Assembly (NCBI RefSeq): GCF_932526225.1
Contig: NC_064039.1
Coordinates: 7,625,459 to 7,689,458, forward strand
Source of the DNA: Nematostella vectensis
Lineage: Eukaryota > Cnidaria > Anthozoa > Actiniaria > Edwardsiidae
Length of the DNA stretch: 64,000 bases
Reading direction: 5' to 3'
Below are positions 11,307 through 23,257 of this stretch, in pieces. A program made the translations under genes and the position numbers. The notes below the pieces were generated by a model. The model was not told the origin of the DNA, did not search any database, and was given only the letters and a program-made list of their open reading frames with translations. How positions within the stretch are numbered: the first letter of the stretch is position 1; every line of letters begins with the position of its first letter.

Positions 11307-12692
11307 ATTGTACTTTGGACCCAAAGACTGCAAATATTCGAGACAATCATTATCGTAAAACGACGAAGATTTCCTTCCCAATCTCAAGAAACTGGAATTA
11401 TGTTGATCACATTTTCAAAAAGGACAACCGATGGAGTTATTCAAAGGAAAAGGTAAAAAATTCCATGCGCGATTTTAAAAGGAATTTTTTTTTCGACCTT
11501 TATACATGCCACGTACACTAGCAAGCGATGATTCCGCGGCTGCGAACGAAATCTAATGACGCTCGAGCGATTATAATTTATTATAGTGAACACGAAAGAA
11601 GTCAATATCACAATTTTTATATAGTGGAAGCACAGAAATTTAAAAAACTAGTTTGATAAAATACATTACATTTGAAATCTGTTAGAGTCATGAATAACTA
11701 TAAAGTGAAATTCGATAACTAGATGTCTGATCCTTTTGTTACACAGAATGTCTTTGTGCCTGTCGAAATATATTGACGAATCGCTGCCGTACTACACGCT
11801 GTCGTACTAAACGCTAGATTAAAGGCATTCATTGTTAATTCATTCTATATTTATATATTTTTTTCTTTGTAAAAAGGAAATAGCATGTTTTTATGTTTTT
11901 GAAGCGGGTGGCCAGTTTGAAACTGCTTTCAGGGAATATGTAAATAGAATAAAATTGTTTAATAAAAAGAAAGAACTTCGCGAGGCGACCGCTTTGATTA
12001 ATTTTCACAGTGTTCTCTAAACGGCCATCATAAAATAGAACTAGTAATTTATTCGAACACCGATAAGCTTACAAGCTATTAAGCACTTACTTAAAGCTAT
12101 TTACCTATTTATTTTGTTTTTCTTTATTTTAATTGGCTGAGTTAAAAGTTCGAATTAGCGAGGGTACGATATTCCCTATAATATGGTTTATGACATTGGT
12201 TTTTACATTACAGAAACTAGTTTAGAGATTAAGAATACAAATTAATTTATGTACAAAGGAGAAACTGTATAAATAATGATGATAAATAATCTTCCTATAA
12301 CGCAAGAGTTGTACATTAACCGATTGATTAACCTCCTTGGTTAGAACCGTAAAAGAAACATCAATCATAAAACCACACGGTTATCTATGAATGTTTGCAC
12401 AAAATGTTTTATTAGCTGAAAACCACACAGCTTGCGCGGTTTTATCTAAAAATTTATGTTATTTACACACAACTTTTCGTTGCCAGCTTTTTAAACTATA
12501 ATGACGTCACAGTTTCAATGCCGTCACGGTTCCTATGAAGTCACGGTTCGTAAGACGCCGTTACAAAAGGCAGCTGCAGCTAATCAAATCTTAAACTAGT
12601 CTGATTTCTGTTAATTGAGAAAAAACGCACAGGACATGTATTCTTTACACCAAAAGAAATAATCAATTTGATTAATCATGTCAAGACTTGTC
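11307..12692. other. No gene recognised
   Basis: The start is the probable TMEM263 3' UTR. The rest is AT-rich with no supportable coding exon. Confidence 0.45.
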
Positions 12693-13045
12693 GAGTATAA
12701 GTGTAACAACGAAGAGCAGGTATGATGAGGGAGTATAAGTGTAACAACGAAGAGCAGGTATGATGAGTGAGTATAAGTACAACAACGAAGAGGAGGTATG
12801 ATGAGTGAGTATAAGTAAAACAACAAAGAGGAGGTATGATGAGCGAGTATAAGTAAAACAACGAAGAGGAGGTACGACGAGCGAGTATAAGTAAAACAAC
12901 GAAGAGGCGGATGAGCGAGTATAAGTAAAACAACGAAGGGCAGGTGTGATGAGCGAGTATATAAGTGCGACAACGGAGAGGAGGTATGATGAGCGAGTAT
13001 AAGTAAAATAACGAAGAGCAGGTATGATGAGCGAGTAAGTGCGAC
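12693..13045. repeat. ~37-bp minisatellite, about ten copies
   Basis: The unit reads roughly GAGTATAAGTAAAACAACGAAG then AGGAGGTATGATGAGC. Starts lie near 12694, 12730, 12767, 12804, 12843, 12880, 12914, 12953, 12993 and 13033. Three overlapping minus-strand ORFs are repeat artefacts. Confidence 0.9.
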
Positions 13046-13430
13046 TACAAAGGTCTGGTACGCGCCCTGTCGAAGTCGGTAGTTATCTATTTTTGCTTAT
13101 CTAACTCTCGACAGTTTATTCTATACAACAATTTCAACAGCTAGGGGTTTTCAATCCAAATATTTTGATTAGCATATACTCAAGTACGGCACGTTTCGCA
13201 ATGTATAACAGATTCTAGTGCATATTACTCGTATTACCTGAATATTATTCAATATGGTAAATCCAAAACTTATTCCATGAGGCCAGGCGGGAGTGTGCAT
13301 TTTCATAGACGACATGTAGGTATTATAGGAGGGGGGAGGGGCATTGTTCATATTTTTGGGGGCATTATAATATAATGGAGGGTTCTCTGTCCTCCCCTTT
13401 CCAAACAGCTTCCTGATTACTTTCATGCTG

Positions 13431-14693
13431 TCATGGTTCGCACAGTAAGAACTCTCTGAAAGTGCCTGCCGTTCCATCAAAACCTCCTACAGATCGAAAT
13501 TCTGGGAGACAAGCGTTGTGACCTTCAATCATGCAATGCGCAGCCGAACTTGATTTGAACATTCGATGAGAAAGGTACTGCGTTTTATAATACTTTCTGC
13601 ATTGCTTGAATACGTCTTTACTGACGCTAAACCAGTTTCCGTTGGCTTGCAAGCGGATCGACACTGGAGGCTTTCCTTTACACAGAAACAAGGTAATGGG
13701 CCCGTTTCTCCCTGCCTTAGGTGGAGCACAGTATATAAAAAACGGATAACCCGACTTATAGAACTGGTAGTTGTTGGTTTTGGCGAACTCCTCGCAGATT
13801 TTTGCGAACGGTTCAAGGCTGTCTCCAAAGAGACACATGTCGATATCCCCGGCTTCCCACGGAAGCACGGCTTTCATCTTCAAAGCGCCCAAAACCACCC
13901 CACTATCAATCATGTACGAAATGTTCTTGCTTGATAAAAACTCTGTGAACTTCCCGAGACAGTTTTGGAGGTTTTCTATGACGTAAGGGTAGGCGTAGGT
14001 CCCTTTATAAGCCCAATGGCCGCCGCCAAGCATGACTTGATGTGCAATTTCTTCGCTGCAAATATCCTCGCCGACAATTGGACTGTCAAACCGACACAAA
14101 TCCAATACGCTCCCGTCATGGTTTTTTATTTTGAAAATTTTATATTCTCTTGCAAAAGGTAACAATGACTGGTAAAGTTTACATCCAGTCAGAATAGTTT
14201 TAGAAGAAGTGCATCTGGCGTTTGCGTTTATCTCTAGCATCACCTCGGGGCGGACTCCAGAAATAGCGCCAGCTCTTTTTGCGCGCAAGAAGAAATCTAC
14301 ATGAGACATCGATTGCAATTCTACATTAAATATCGACGTGCTACCGTTTCTCACTAACTTTGAAATACTGCTGGTTCTACCCATAAATGAAGATGCTATC
14401 ATTTCGCAAATCATAAGCTCGTCAATAGATCGTTCGTATTCGTAACTAAGTGAAAATGTCCAATTACACAGACGCATTCTATAACAAGGAATTTCCAGCT
14501 GGCTCTCAGAGTTCAAGATTGAACCGCTCACAAAATCCAGCTCTGGAACTTGCTCGAGAGCGTGCAGTAGCCAGCCAACACTGTGGTCTGGTGTCTGTTT
14601 GGAGATTTCGTGCTGTACATCCAAGAATAGGAAGTACTTTGATTTGACAAAATGTGCAAAAATGATTGGGATCTTGTCAATCATTATATTCAT
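13431..14693 (-). CDS. FKRP/fukutin-like LicD-family transferase (5' end unresolved)
   Basis: A 420-residue open exon. The C-terminal half has a LicD/fukutin nucleotidyltransferase-like core: SGVVLGALKMKAVLPWEAGDID at residues 264-285, where the family has a G-x-LLG and W-[DE]-x-D-[IV]-D metal-binding pattern. The N-terminal half (FLFLDVQ at 21-27, FFLRAKRAGA at about 134-143) resembles the GT-A-like stem domain of FKRP. FKRP and FKTN add ribitol-5-phosphate to alpha-dystroglycan glycans in the Golgi. No TM anchor is seen, so N-terminal exons are probably missing. A plausible acceptor (CTGTAACAG) lies just upstream of the first Met, and the frame stays open back to it. Exact substrate and orthology are not determined; it could be a lineage-specific paralogue. 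Confidence 0.7.
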   Translation of the reverse strand: MNIMIDKIPIIFAHFVKSKYFLFLDVQHEISKQTPDHSVGWLLHALEQVPELDFVSGSILNSESQLEIPCYRMRLCNWTFSLSYEYERSIDELMICEMIASSFMGRTSSISKLVRNGSTSIFNVELQSMSHVDFFLRAKRAGAISGVRPEVMLEINANARCTSSKTILTGCKLYQSLLPFAREYKIFKIKNHDGSVLDLCRFDSPIVGEDICSEEIAHQVMLGGGHWAYKGTYAYPYVIENLQNCLGKFTEFLSSKNISYMIDSGVVLGALKMKAVLPWEAGDIDMCLFGDSLEPFAKICEEFAKTNNYQFYKSGYPFFIYCAPPKAGRNGPITLFLCKGKPPVSIRLQANGNWFSVSKDVFKQCRKYYKTQYLSHRMFKSSSAAHCMIEGHNACLPEFRSVGGFDGTAGTFREFLLCEP

Positions 14694-14768
14694 GTGTGTA
14701 TCTTGCCATTGCCATGCTGTTACAGTATATTAGCCCACCGCTACCGCATCTTAGTCTGAAGTTATGCA

Positions 14769-15026
14769 ATGGCAAGCAAAGCAGGTGACAAAACAATATC
14801 GAGAGGGTTATTCTTTGGGTGTGGGCAACAGCAATTCTCTTCCTCGGAGATAGCTCATTGGGTGTCAATGAAGCAATTTTCTAGAGATAACACTAAAAAC
14901 ACATTTCAGTTGTTCAGAATCTTATTGCGATCCTCAAGACATCACCACCGAGCACGAATTTTGAGTACCGTCACAAGTCTGTTGATATTGGTTACAATGA
15001 CCTTGTTTTTAAAACTGTCAACTTGA
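14769..15026 (+). CDS. Doubtful small ORF with hydrophobic C-terminus
   Basis: Eighty-five codons from an ATG, ending in a hydrophobic segment (TSLLILVTMTLFLK) next to the C-terminus, as in a tail-anchored protein. It starts about 75 bp from the 5' end of the divergent FKRP-like exon. No homology is recognised and there is no independent support. Confidence 0.15.
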   Translation: MASKAGDKTISRGLFFGCGQQQFSSSEIAHWVSMKQFSRDNTKNTFQLFRILLRSSRHHHRARILSTVTSLLILVTMTLFLKLST

Positions 15027-15155
15027 TGTCAACAAAAAAATCAAAGATGGCCGACAAAAGAAATTGTTTATTGTCAAACTTCGAGATGTTTGATGTCAAC
15101 AAAAAAAATCAAAGATGGCCGACAAAAGAAATTGTTTATTGTCAAACTTCGAGAT
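15026..15155. repeat. Tandem duplication of ~64 bp
   Basis: Two nearly identical copies of GATGTCAACAAAAAAATC...GTCAAACTTCGAGATGTT lie head to tail. They differ mainly in A-run length. Confidence 0.9.
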
Positions 15156-15668
15156 GTTCCCCCCAAGAGAACTTTGGAGAACTTTTGGGATGATATTTAG
15201 AATGTCTTTTCTTATCATTAAACAATATAATTGTTTGTGTTGCAATTACTTTTAGGTTCGGCTATAAATTTTCTGCTTCGATTATTCCGCGTATACGATA
15301 GCGAAAAGAAGAATTATTAGGTAAGAATGCATTCTTAGAATGCCAGTTGTCGGACAACTTATTATCTGATGTTTTACGGGTTTTGCTTATCATGGCTTTC
15401 GAAGTTATGTCATTTGATGATAAAATAACTAAAAGAACCGATTACTTGAAGCGTAAGGGCAAAGCGAAAGGTATTCAAACAGAACAAATCCCATTTCCTG
15501 ACGATTGTAACGTATTGTATTTTTATAAATACAGCTGAGCGAAAAAACCTTATAAAGGGAAGACAAATCAACCCAAAGCAAATCTATAGATATAGATTTA
15601 ACCCTTGCACTTGACTGACCAGCCAGTCTATGAGCTCGAGCACTTCACTTCTCCATGAGAACTTCTAG

Positions 15669-15897
15669 TTAAAGCCGCATTGTCACCAGTTTACTTCCGG
15701 AGGTCCGACGGAAAGACAAAAGAATCTATTAAAATCCGAGATATTAAACAGGCCATCCGCTCTAAATTATCAATCACATCCTCAAATAAACTTTCAAAAA
15801 ACACACTGCTTTCAATATTTTTCGCGTTTTCCGTTAAAAATCATCGGAGATTGTTACGTAGTCGACCGGAAGTAAACTGGTGACAATGCGGCTTTAA
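15669..15897. mobile_element. MITE with ~30-bp TIRs flanked by TTAA
   Basis: AGCCGCATTGTCACCAGTTT (from 15673) is repeated in inverse orientation up to 15893, with TTAA on both sides (15669-15672 and 15894-15897). The interior is about 160 bp and lacks a transposase. A TTAA duplication is typical of piggyBac-type transposition, so this is probably a non-autonomous member, though the flanks could also be read as longer TIRs with a TA duplication. Confidence 0.75.
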
Positions 15898-17340
15898 TTC
15901 AATAGACCGTTTCGCGATGTTGCGCGCGCATCCAAAATGCCACAGACTGGCGGGTCACAGCTGATCTAAAATGGCGGAGTGCTTCTTCCGCGTAGAGTCA
16001 AATTTCCTTTCGTCCGCATTCTGGATCAGCTATGGCCTAATTCCCTTTCGAGAGTTTGAATATGGTTTAAGCATAGTTTTCGATACATTGATTGCGCTAC
16101 GTCCCATACAACTCAGATAGCCCAAACCACAGGCAACCCAGGATTCACAGAAGACCCTTTTAATCTCTATAGACTAAACTCTAGTCTAGAATCTAACTTG
16201 CAAGAAAAACAAATACTAACCGCCAATTTCTACTTGTGTAGTGTATTTGAAGATCAATTCCAAAGATCAATTCTGTTATTTACAAGATGCTAACAGCATA
16301 TTTCACATAAAACCGGTATACATATCATGAAAATATGGACTACATCATGACAACTGTTAAAATTGAGAGAGAAAAAGAGTTTGTTCATAAAATTTATAAC
16401 AAAGCTTTTTCAGAGTTTAAAATAACCAACTAGCGTTGGCGCCTAGCGCCTTCCGCACCAGTATAGCTGGTGGAAGTCAGTACAAACAAAACATTTGAAC
16501 TTCAATTGAACACAACATTAGAACACTGGAAAGTCTATTGGTTCGACCATTTGATATTTTACGGGTTGGTAACAAGAATCCGAAAACAAAAAAATTGAGG
16601 AAGCCAAGATCTTAAGAAAAATATCGAACAAGCAATCCCTGGCTAATATAGGAGGCACAGCAACATTCAAGAAAGACAAAAAACGATCAAGCCACCTGGC
16701 CACGAAGAAAAAGTGTTATTAAAATATGTTACGTCCCTGTCGAATTCTATTTCCATTTCTTGTAGGCGTTTGTGAAACAACACCCAAGTTTTTCACAAAC
16801 GGCGCCATTTCTTCGTAAAAATGTTTAACAAATGTTTGTTATATGATATCTAATTCAGCCGTAGCCTACCAGTAGGCGTTGGATGGCTTTTACCTACGTG
16901 AAAACCCCAAAGCTCGGAGTTTGTCGCGGCCGCCATCTTGGGTTATGCAATGCGCAGGGGGAGGGGAAAAGGAAGAAAAATGCCGGGTCGGAACATCCAT
17001 CCAATGCCTACTGATAGGCTGGTATGCCTACTCATTACGGCATTGCGCGAGATTTTATGAGATGACAGATGGCGCTCTGTACGATGATATCCCAGCATGC
17101 CCCGGGGTCATGTGAAGAAGCTTGAGACTCATTGTGTCCACACCTTTATCTGCCATGCCAGCAACGCTGATCTCGACATTGTAATTGTTTGCCTGACAAC
17201 AAATAAAACTTTTCACCGAGGGTAGCAACAGGCTATAGAATCAATGTATCTTGATATGGCAAATTTGGGCTTCAATAAGTTACCACACAAAAAATATTAG
17301 CAGTATTTATATTCCAACATTTATATTTATATTCCAACAC
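15898..17340. other. No gene recognised
   Basis: Contains CpG-bearing stretches with CCATCTT or AAAATGGCGG motifs near 15970 and 16930 that could be promoter fragments. I found no exon with homology. Confidence 0.4.
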
Positions 17341-18035
17341 TTATACAAACAGTGCAACATTTACGGGCCATACAATCAGTACAATATTTATGGACCATAA
17401 AATCAGTAATATTTATTGACCATACAATCAGTACAACATTTATGAAATATACAATCAGTACAACATTTTTGGTCCATACAATCAGTACAACATTTATGGA
17501 CCATACAATTAGAACAACATTTATGGAACATACAATCAGTACAACATTTATGGACCATACAATTAGAACAACATTTATGGAACATACAATCAGTACAACA
17601 TTTATGGTCCATACAATTAGTACAACAATACAATTAGTACAACAATACAATCAGTACAACATTTATGGTTCACTTATACAAACAGTGCAACATTTATGGA
17701 CCATACAAACAGTACAACAATTATGGGCTACACAATCAGTACAACAAGTATGGGCCATACAATCAGTACAACAATTATGGGCCACTTATAAAAACAGTGC
17801 AACATTTATGGACCATACAATAAGTACAATATTTATGGGCCATACAATCAGAACAACATTTATGAACCAAACAATCTGTACAACATTTATGGTCCATACA
17901 ATCAGTACAGCATTTATGTACCATACAATCAGCACAACATTTATGGACCATACAATCAGCACAACGTTTATGGACCATACAATCAGTACAACATTTATGG
18001 ACTATACAATCAGTACAACATTTATGGGCCATTTT
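17341..18035. repeat. 27-bp minisatellite, about two dozen copies
   Basis: The unit is close to CAATCAGTACAACATTTATG then GACCATA, with GGCCAT, GGTCCAT and GGAACAT variants and some partial units near 17620-17790. Because 27 is a multiple of three, long ORFs run on both strands: HTISTTFMD repeats on plus and Cys-rich CCTDCMVHK repeats on minus. I treat them as artefacts. Confidence 0.9.
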
Positions 18036-18454
18036 TAGCAATTCTGGTGCTGTTTTCATGTGGCTAAGACCGCGTTTTTATTACTTCATCATTAGTACAA
18101 AATATGCTGTGTATTACACAGTTAATGCACTCGCATTCCTACTTACCAGTTGCAGAGTAGCTAGAAAGTATCTGCAGATTTCAAACGGCTTCTGTACAAG
18201 CACAAAAATATATTCAATATGCGAATAAAACATATTCATACACATGTCACATAAAAAACAAGAATGGTAAACTTGCCTTGGATTTCATAATCTCAGCGAA
18301 CGGTTTTACTCTTTCCTCTGCAATAGAGAAAATATCTACAAGCTTTAGGCTATTTGCATGTCTGGAATAAAATCATGTTTTGTGTTATAATGATCGTGTT
18401 TCACAAGAGGTTCGTGTCAATCAAAGCGATGATCCTTGCAAGTTTATTTGCTGA

Positions 18455-18580
18455 CTTTGTATTGATGACCACAGTAGCGCGCGTCGCACAATAACACTTT
18501 GTATTGATGGCCACACTAGCGCGCGTCGCATTATAACACTTTGTATTGATGGCCACGCTAGCGCGCGTCGCATTATAAGT
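18455..18580. repeat. ~42-bp repeat, three tandem units (family A)
   Basis: CACTTTGTATTGATGGCCAC then (A/G)NTAGCGCGCGTCGCA and TAATAACA-like spacers, three times. The same family recurs at 19459-19650. Confidence 0.85.
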
Positions 18581-19458
18581 AAGGGTTAAATACCGAGGAC
18601 GGAGGCAGTTCGCTATCAGCCGACGTCGGAGGTATTTAACTGGCTTATTACATGATCTATACCTAGTAAATTTAAACTGGGGGAAAAGAGACAAAACTGA
18701 ATAATAGTTGACTATTTTGAAAAAAAAAGTTCAGGTTATCATTGACCTGCAAGAAAACCCAGGAGAGTTGGTGGTTGATTGCACAAACTTGAAAAGCTCA
18801 TTAGATCAATAATGTACACAATCGACATGACGGAAAACCCCTGAACATGCAATCTTCGAAGAGATGGAGAAAGAGATGCAGTTCCTTGCATTCCAGACTG
18901 ATTTTCCCTTATCAAAACACAAAAAATAAGTGGCCGAAATTTTTTTTCTTGATATCCTTGCGCTATGTATGGGCTCAGGGACGAAAACCTCAAATTTCAA
19001 TGATACTTTACAAAAAGTCGCATCAATCTAAAAAAAGTAGCATTTGATATTTTGTTTGCTATTACTCACTAAGTAATTTGGGGAATTTTCCGCCTTATTT
19101 GATGTGAAATGAGCTTATTGGAAACGTCAAGTCATGTTTTTTCCGTCATGTCTAAACAATCCGTGTATCCGTTTTCCGTAAAGTCAATGATTCTAGATAA
19201 AATGACTAATAAAATGCTGTTTTAGTGTGAAGATCTATAACCTCGGAAGTAAAAATCCAGTTTTCGATGGTCATTTTACAAATCAACTCACTATTTCGAG
19301 CTTTGGAGGTGAGCGGTCCGGATCGTGGGATACCGGACCTCACGAGAGCCAATCAGAGTGCGCGATTTGATGGATACCAGACCCCATAAAAATAATGTAA
19401 ATTATTTACAGGTATTTTAATGACAGGACTTGCAAGATAAAAAAAGGTGTCAATCATG
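18581..19458. other. No gene recognised
   Basis: Sequence between the two clusters of the CACTTTGTATTGRTGGCCAC repeat. Short ORFs at 18739-19047 occur in several frames without homology. Confidence 0.4.
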
Positions 19459-19650
19459 TAATAACACTTTGTATTGGTGGCCACGGTATCGCGCGTCGAC
19501 CTATAACATAAGCCATACACCAACATTCACCAAAATACACCAGCACTTTGTATTGGTGGCCACGGTATCGCGCGTCGCAATATAACATAAGCCATACACC
19601 AACATACAACAGCACTTTGTATTGGTGGCCAGGGTAGCGCGCGTTGCACT
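19459..19650. repeat. Second cluster of the GCGCGTCG repeat family
   Basis: Three copies of CACTTTGTATTGGTGGCCAC then GGTATCGCGCGTCG are separated by ATAACATAAGCCATACACCA spacers. A related GTAGCGCGCGTAGCG piece lies in each copy of the duplication at 23.3-25.5 kb. Confidence 0.85.
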
Positions 19651-20069
19651 GTAAAAGTGTTGGAGAAGGCTATCAGGGGCAACACCCTATAGTAATAATC
19701 AATGGCCAGAACAATTTTACTTAAAATTGACTAAATTTTATTAATACAGCTGATTTTATTAATACCATAAAGAATGATGTGCACCCTCAACCGACAAATG
19801 TGTTCATTACTTGCAGATAGATGTCTGCATCATAGTGTTGACAAATCTCAAACCGGCTACCATTCTTGCCCATCCATATGTCCTTTTATTGCTTGTCAGA
19901 CCAGTTTTTTCAACATTGTGCCTTTCTATTGCTTGACAAACCAGCTAGCATTCTTTCCCATCTACATGTCTTTCCATAGCTTGTGAGACCAGCTATCATA
20001 CTTGCCCATCAAAATATCTTTCCATCGCTTCTCAGACAATTTTTCATTCTTATACATCAACATGCCTTT

Positions 20070-23000
20070 CTATCGCTTATCAGACCAGTTTTCGTTCTTG
20101 CCCATCCACATCCCTTTTTTCGGGTGTCTATAATGCATCAAACCTTGTGCTCGGACGCGTTCGTACTCTAATTCCTTCCTGATAACTCCATCCATCATGT
20201 GCCAGTCTTCTCCTCCCCATGTCTTATAGCCCTCGTGATATCCACCAACCTGGTCCCAGTCAGACTTGTACATGCCGACAATGCCAAACCCATGAATTTC
20301 CCACCTGCCACTGATGTTTAAAGGATTGTGACCGCACCCCAACCTTATCAACACTGGCGCGTAGACGCTCCTGTTCTGAAAGCAATGCTGTGAGCAAACA
20401 AGTGCAGCAAGTTTACAAACGTTTTACTTTACAAATGTTGTCATAGATTTCATGGAAATAGAAGTGCAACACGATATCTGGACAGATTTTTTTCTTCTAA
20501 TGACAAATTTAATGTCTCTTGTTTACTAAGATTTTAGTCAAACAAATAAAATAGATGGACGAGGCTCTATAAAATTCAAAATACCTCTACCATTTTATGT
20601 CATTCAGATGGAAATAGTTCACCTTAACTTATTCAAAACTGCGAAAAATTATTTTACCCTATGTCATTCCAAACGAACGAGGCCCTATCATCATGTCAAA
20701 ATACTTTTACCTTAACTTACTTTACCTTACCTATCTATAAGATCTATAAGTTTTACCTTTCTAATGTCATTGAGAAGGCGTAGGGGCAGTTCGAGATGAA
20801 GATCCATGGTGAATATAATTGCGCGAGGGTCTTTTACTAGCTTTACTAAGGCATTGATGGACTCCGTACGAGAAAAGTTGCCTCTCTTCTTCAGAAGTTG
20901 ATGAGGCGGTAAACGCCTAGTGCTGAGTTCCAAGCCAACGTCAATATCATCACTGTTGTAATCAAAGACCAGTAGACTGACATGTTTGTCATTAGTGTCC
21001 CTGTAGATATCCTGTAAGTTATCAAGGAAGTGGCCCATCCAGTTGCCTTGGTTACGTATAGCGATCACTATGTAGATATGCGCTTGTCTCTCCCACTGAA
21101 GGCCGTCGGGATAGCACAACGTTCGCTGGGTGTCGTTGTACTCGTAAATGATCTCGGAGAGCATCATGGGCTCCGGGTGATCTTCACTCTGAAATATCAG
21201 CTCCAAAAAATACCGGGATCCATTGAGTTTGTTAACTTTCTTCTCCACGGAACTAATTTCGAGAAGCTTGAACTTACTAAAAGAAAAAACAACATGATCA
21301 TACTCCCTTGATCATAGATACGTCACTAAGATACTAGAAAAAGCTAAAATCCTCTAGACCTCCTATGCCCCGATGATACTATTTGGAGAAGGGGAGTCAA
21401 CAATGGTGATCTACCTAACGACATCTTTAGGCCATTTCACCTTGGACTCGCGCGCGATTTTTCGGGACATTTACTTTGGCGGGAAAAAATTACGGTGGTG
21501 GTGCGCGCGTAACTTGGCGGGAAAAAGGGTTTCGCGTTTTTGCTCAATTAGCTTGCCATTTTTGTCTTGCTTACATCTATTCATCCTATCGATGTACTCA
21601 TGCCTAAGAAAAACAAGATAAACATCACGAGTACTTGAGGCTTCACAGCCAAAAAATAAATAACATCTAAAAAATAAAATACATAAAAAAGATGACAATG
21701 TAACGCGATGCCTATGACTCCGTGCGATATTCGAAATACTTCATTTTTTTTAGTTCAGTGGAGGATTTAGTAACCAGGCAGATAAAGGCATGGCTACTAT
21801 TCTGCACTTGTAAATCTGTTAGATTAACGCATCTTCTTGTTACGTAAATAAATATAGAAAGTTTTTTTTGCACCGTTCTACTTTAGAAATTTAGGGTCTA
21901 AAATACGTAAAAATATGCATGCAGGGCCCGAGGGCAGAAAAAAATCAAATAATCCTCAGCTTTAACTAACGCTTACACCTTTATCTATTTTTTACAACAG
22001 CAAAATAGTCAATAGTTTTATTTAATTAATTCCATAGTTTTAGAAGGGCATTTTCATAGAATATACATTTACATACATTTATAATATCTTAAATATAGAA
22101 TATATGATATACTCAACTTAATATGCATTTGCGCTCTCGGTGGTTTCAAAACAATACCCAAAGAAGCAAAGAACCTACCTGGGATATGCCGCATCTAATT
22201 GTTGCACGTAGGACTTTGTGATGCGCATTGCTTCCTCACTACTTAGATCGACATCAATCAGCTTGTGTTCGTTTTCCACTCGAGGTAGATCTACGCTTGG
22301 GTATCGATAAATCGGCACAAAACTTTCACTAAAGAAGCAGCCAGGAGGACAATTCCTTGTAACATAGCTTGGCTTATAAGTACAAGAAGGCAGAGCTCGA
22401 CTCACTTCAGCGTGGTCAAGATACCGGACCGGAGACTCTATCGGGGGAGATCTAGCGGGGCTTGCATCACCGAAGTGTTGATGGTAAGACGGTGGACAAA
22501 TAGCACTCTTGACAGATGAGCGTGGAGTGGCTCGTGTAACCTCCCTATACATTAACTGTGTGTGCTGTTCATCAATGACTTTAAACCCTACTGCATCGGG
22601 GCACATTAAAGACAACTGGAAATCCGCACGTGGCTCTAGTCTGCCGCGAACAATCTCTAAGAAGTAACGATGACCCAGGCGCATGTAAACCTCTTCTGAT
22701 GTAACCTCAAGGTTACCCGATACCTGAGCGGTGCTGTTGAAAAGATCTCGGGCGTTCGAGGGAGAAGTATCGGTGCTTAGCCAAACTTTTGTAGGATGTT
22801 TCGATACCAAACGAAATCTATAAGGGCCCGTCATGGGCGGAACAAAAAACCCAAAAACGCGCTGACCAAGAGAAGACGAGTTCACGAGGCGTCTGACTTT
22901 GTTCACTTTGTCCGGACTTTTAGGGAATAGAGGAAAGCGGCATAAGACGTCGATTCCCTGTGCGCAAACGTGCATCCAAGTATGTGAGTGCAGCCCTTTT

Positions 23001-23188
23001 TCCTCCACTTCGAAGCTTTTGTAGAAGGTAGCGCTGGTTTCGTTAAAAAAAGCGTCCCTGCGGGCAAATAGTGAGCTAGGGTGTCCCAGGGAACGAATTA
23101 GTTCTTGTGTTTTATCCAGTTCGCTGAAAACTAGAAATCCAGTCGTCACAAAAGCAGTTAAAACGAACACTAGAGCTATCCAGTGCAT
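20070..23188 (-). CDS. B4GALNT3/4: Beta-1,4-N-acetylgalactosaminyltransferase 3/4-like, with PA14 domain
   Basis: Three phase-consistent exons encode 611 residues: 22179-23188, 20757-21276 and 20070-20375. Residues 4-22 form a signal-anchor (ALVFVLTAFVTTGFLVF), giving a type II Golgi topology. A PA14-like domain spans about 105-195 (GFFVPPMTGPYRFRL). The C-terminal CSGALNACT-type domain has a DxH/DxD-like DLH motif at 495-497, a VYAPVLIRL strand, GFGIVGMYKSDWDQVGG and the catalytic WGGEDW at 563-568, closely matching B4GALNT3/4. Those enzymes add GalNAc beta-1,4 to GlcNAc to make LacdiNAc. Human B4GALNT3 is about 1000 residues, so this form has a shorter linker. The start is the ATG directly before the TM. 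The promoter lies at the edge of a tandem duplication. Confidence 0.88.
21475..21526 (+). promoter_or_regulatory. Two E2F-like motifs in intron 1 of the B4GALNT-like gene
   Basis: TTTGGCGGGAAAA at 21475-21487 and CTTGGCGGGAAAAA at 21513-21526 both match the E2F consensus (TTTSGCGGGAA). They lie 38 bp apart in a locally CpG-containing stretch inside the intron. This is a sequence match only; it could mark an intronic promoter. Confidence 0.35.
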
Positions 23189-23257
23189 GGTGTCTGTACT
23201 TAGAAAAGCGGGGGTCTGGATGATCTTATTGTTCTGCGCGCATATCTCACCACGCCG

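Noticed and set aside
12611-12973. Three overlapping Tyr/Leu/Ser-rich minus-strand ORFs
   Set aside because: Frames of a 37-bp minisatellite; all three frames look alike.
16518-16703. 61-residue hydrophobic minus-strand ORF as an N-terminal exon of the FKRP-like gene
   Set aside because: It does not resemble the FKRP N-terminus and has no donor that would match the downstream acceptor phase.
17327-18059. Long ORFs on both strands, including a Cys-rich CCTDCMVHK repeat protein
   Set aside because: They arise from a 27-bp minisatellite whose period is a multiple of three; there is no signal peptide, exon structure or non-repeat coding flank.
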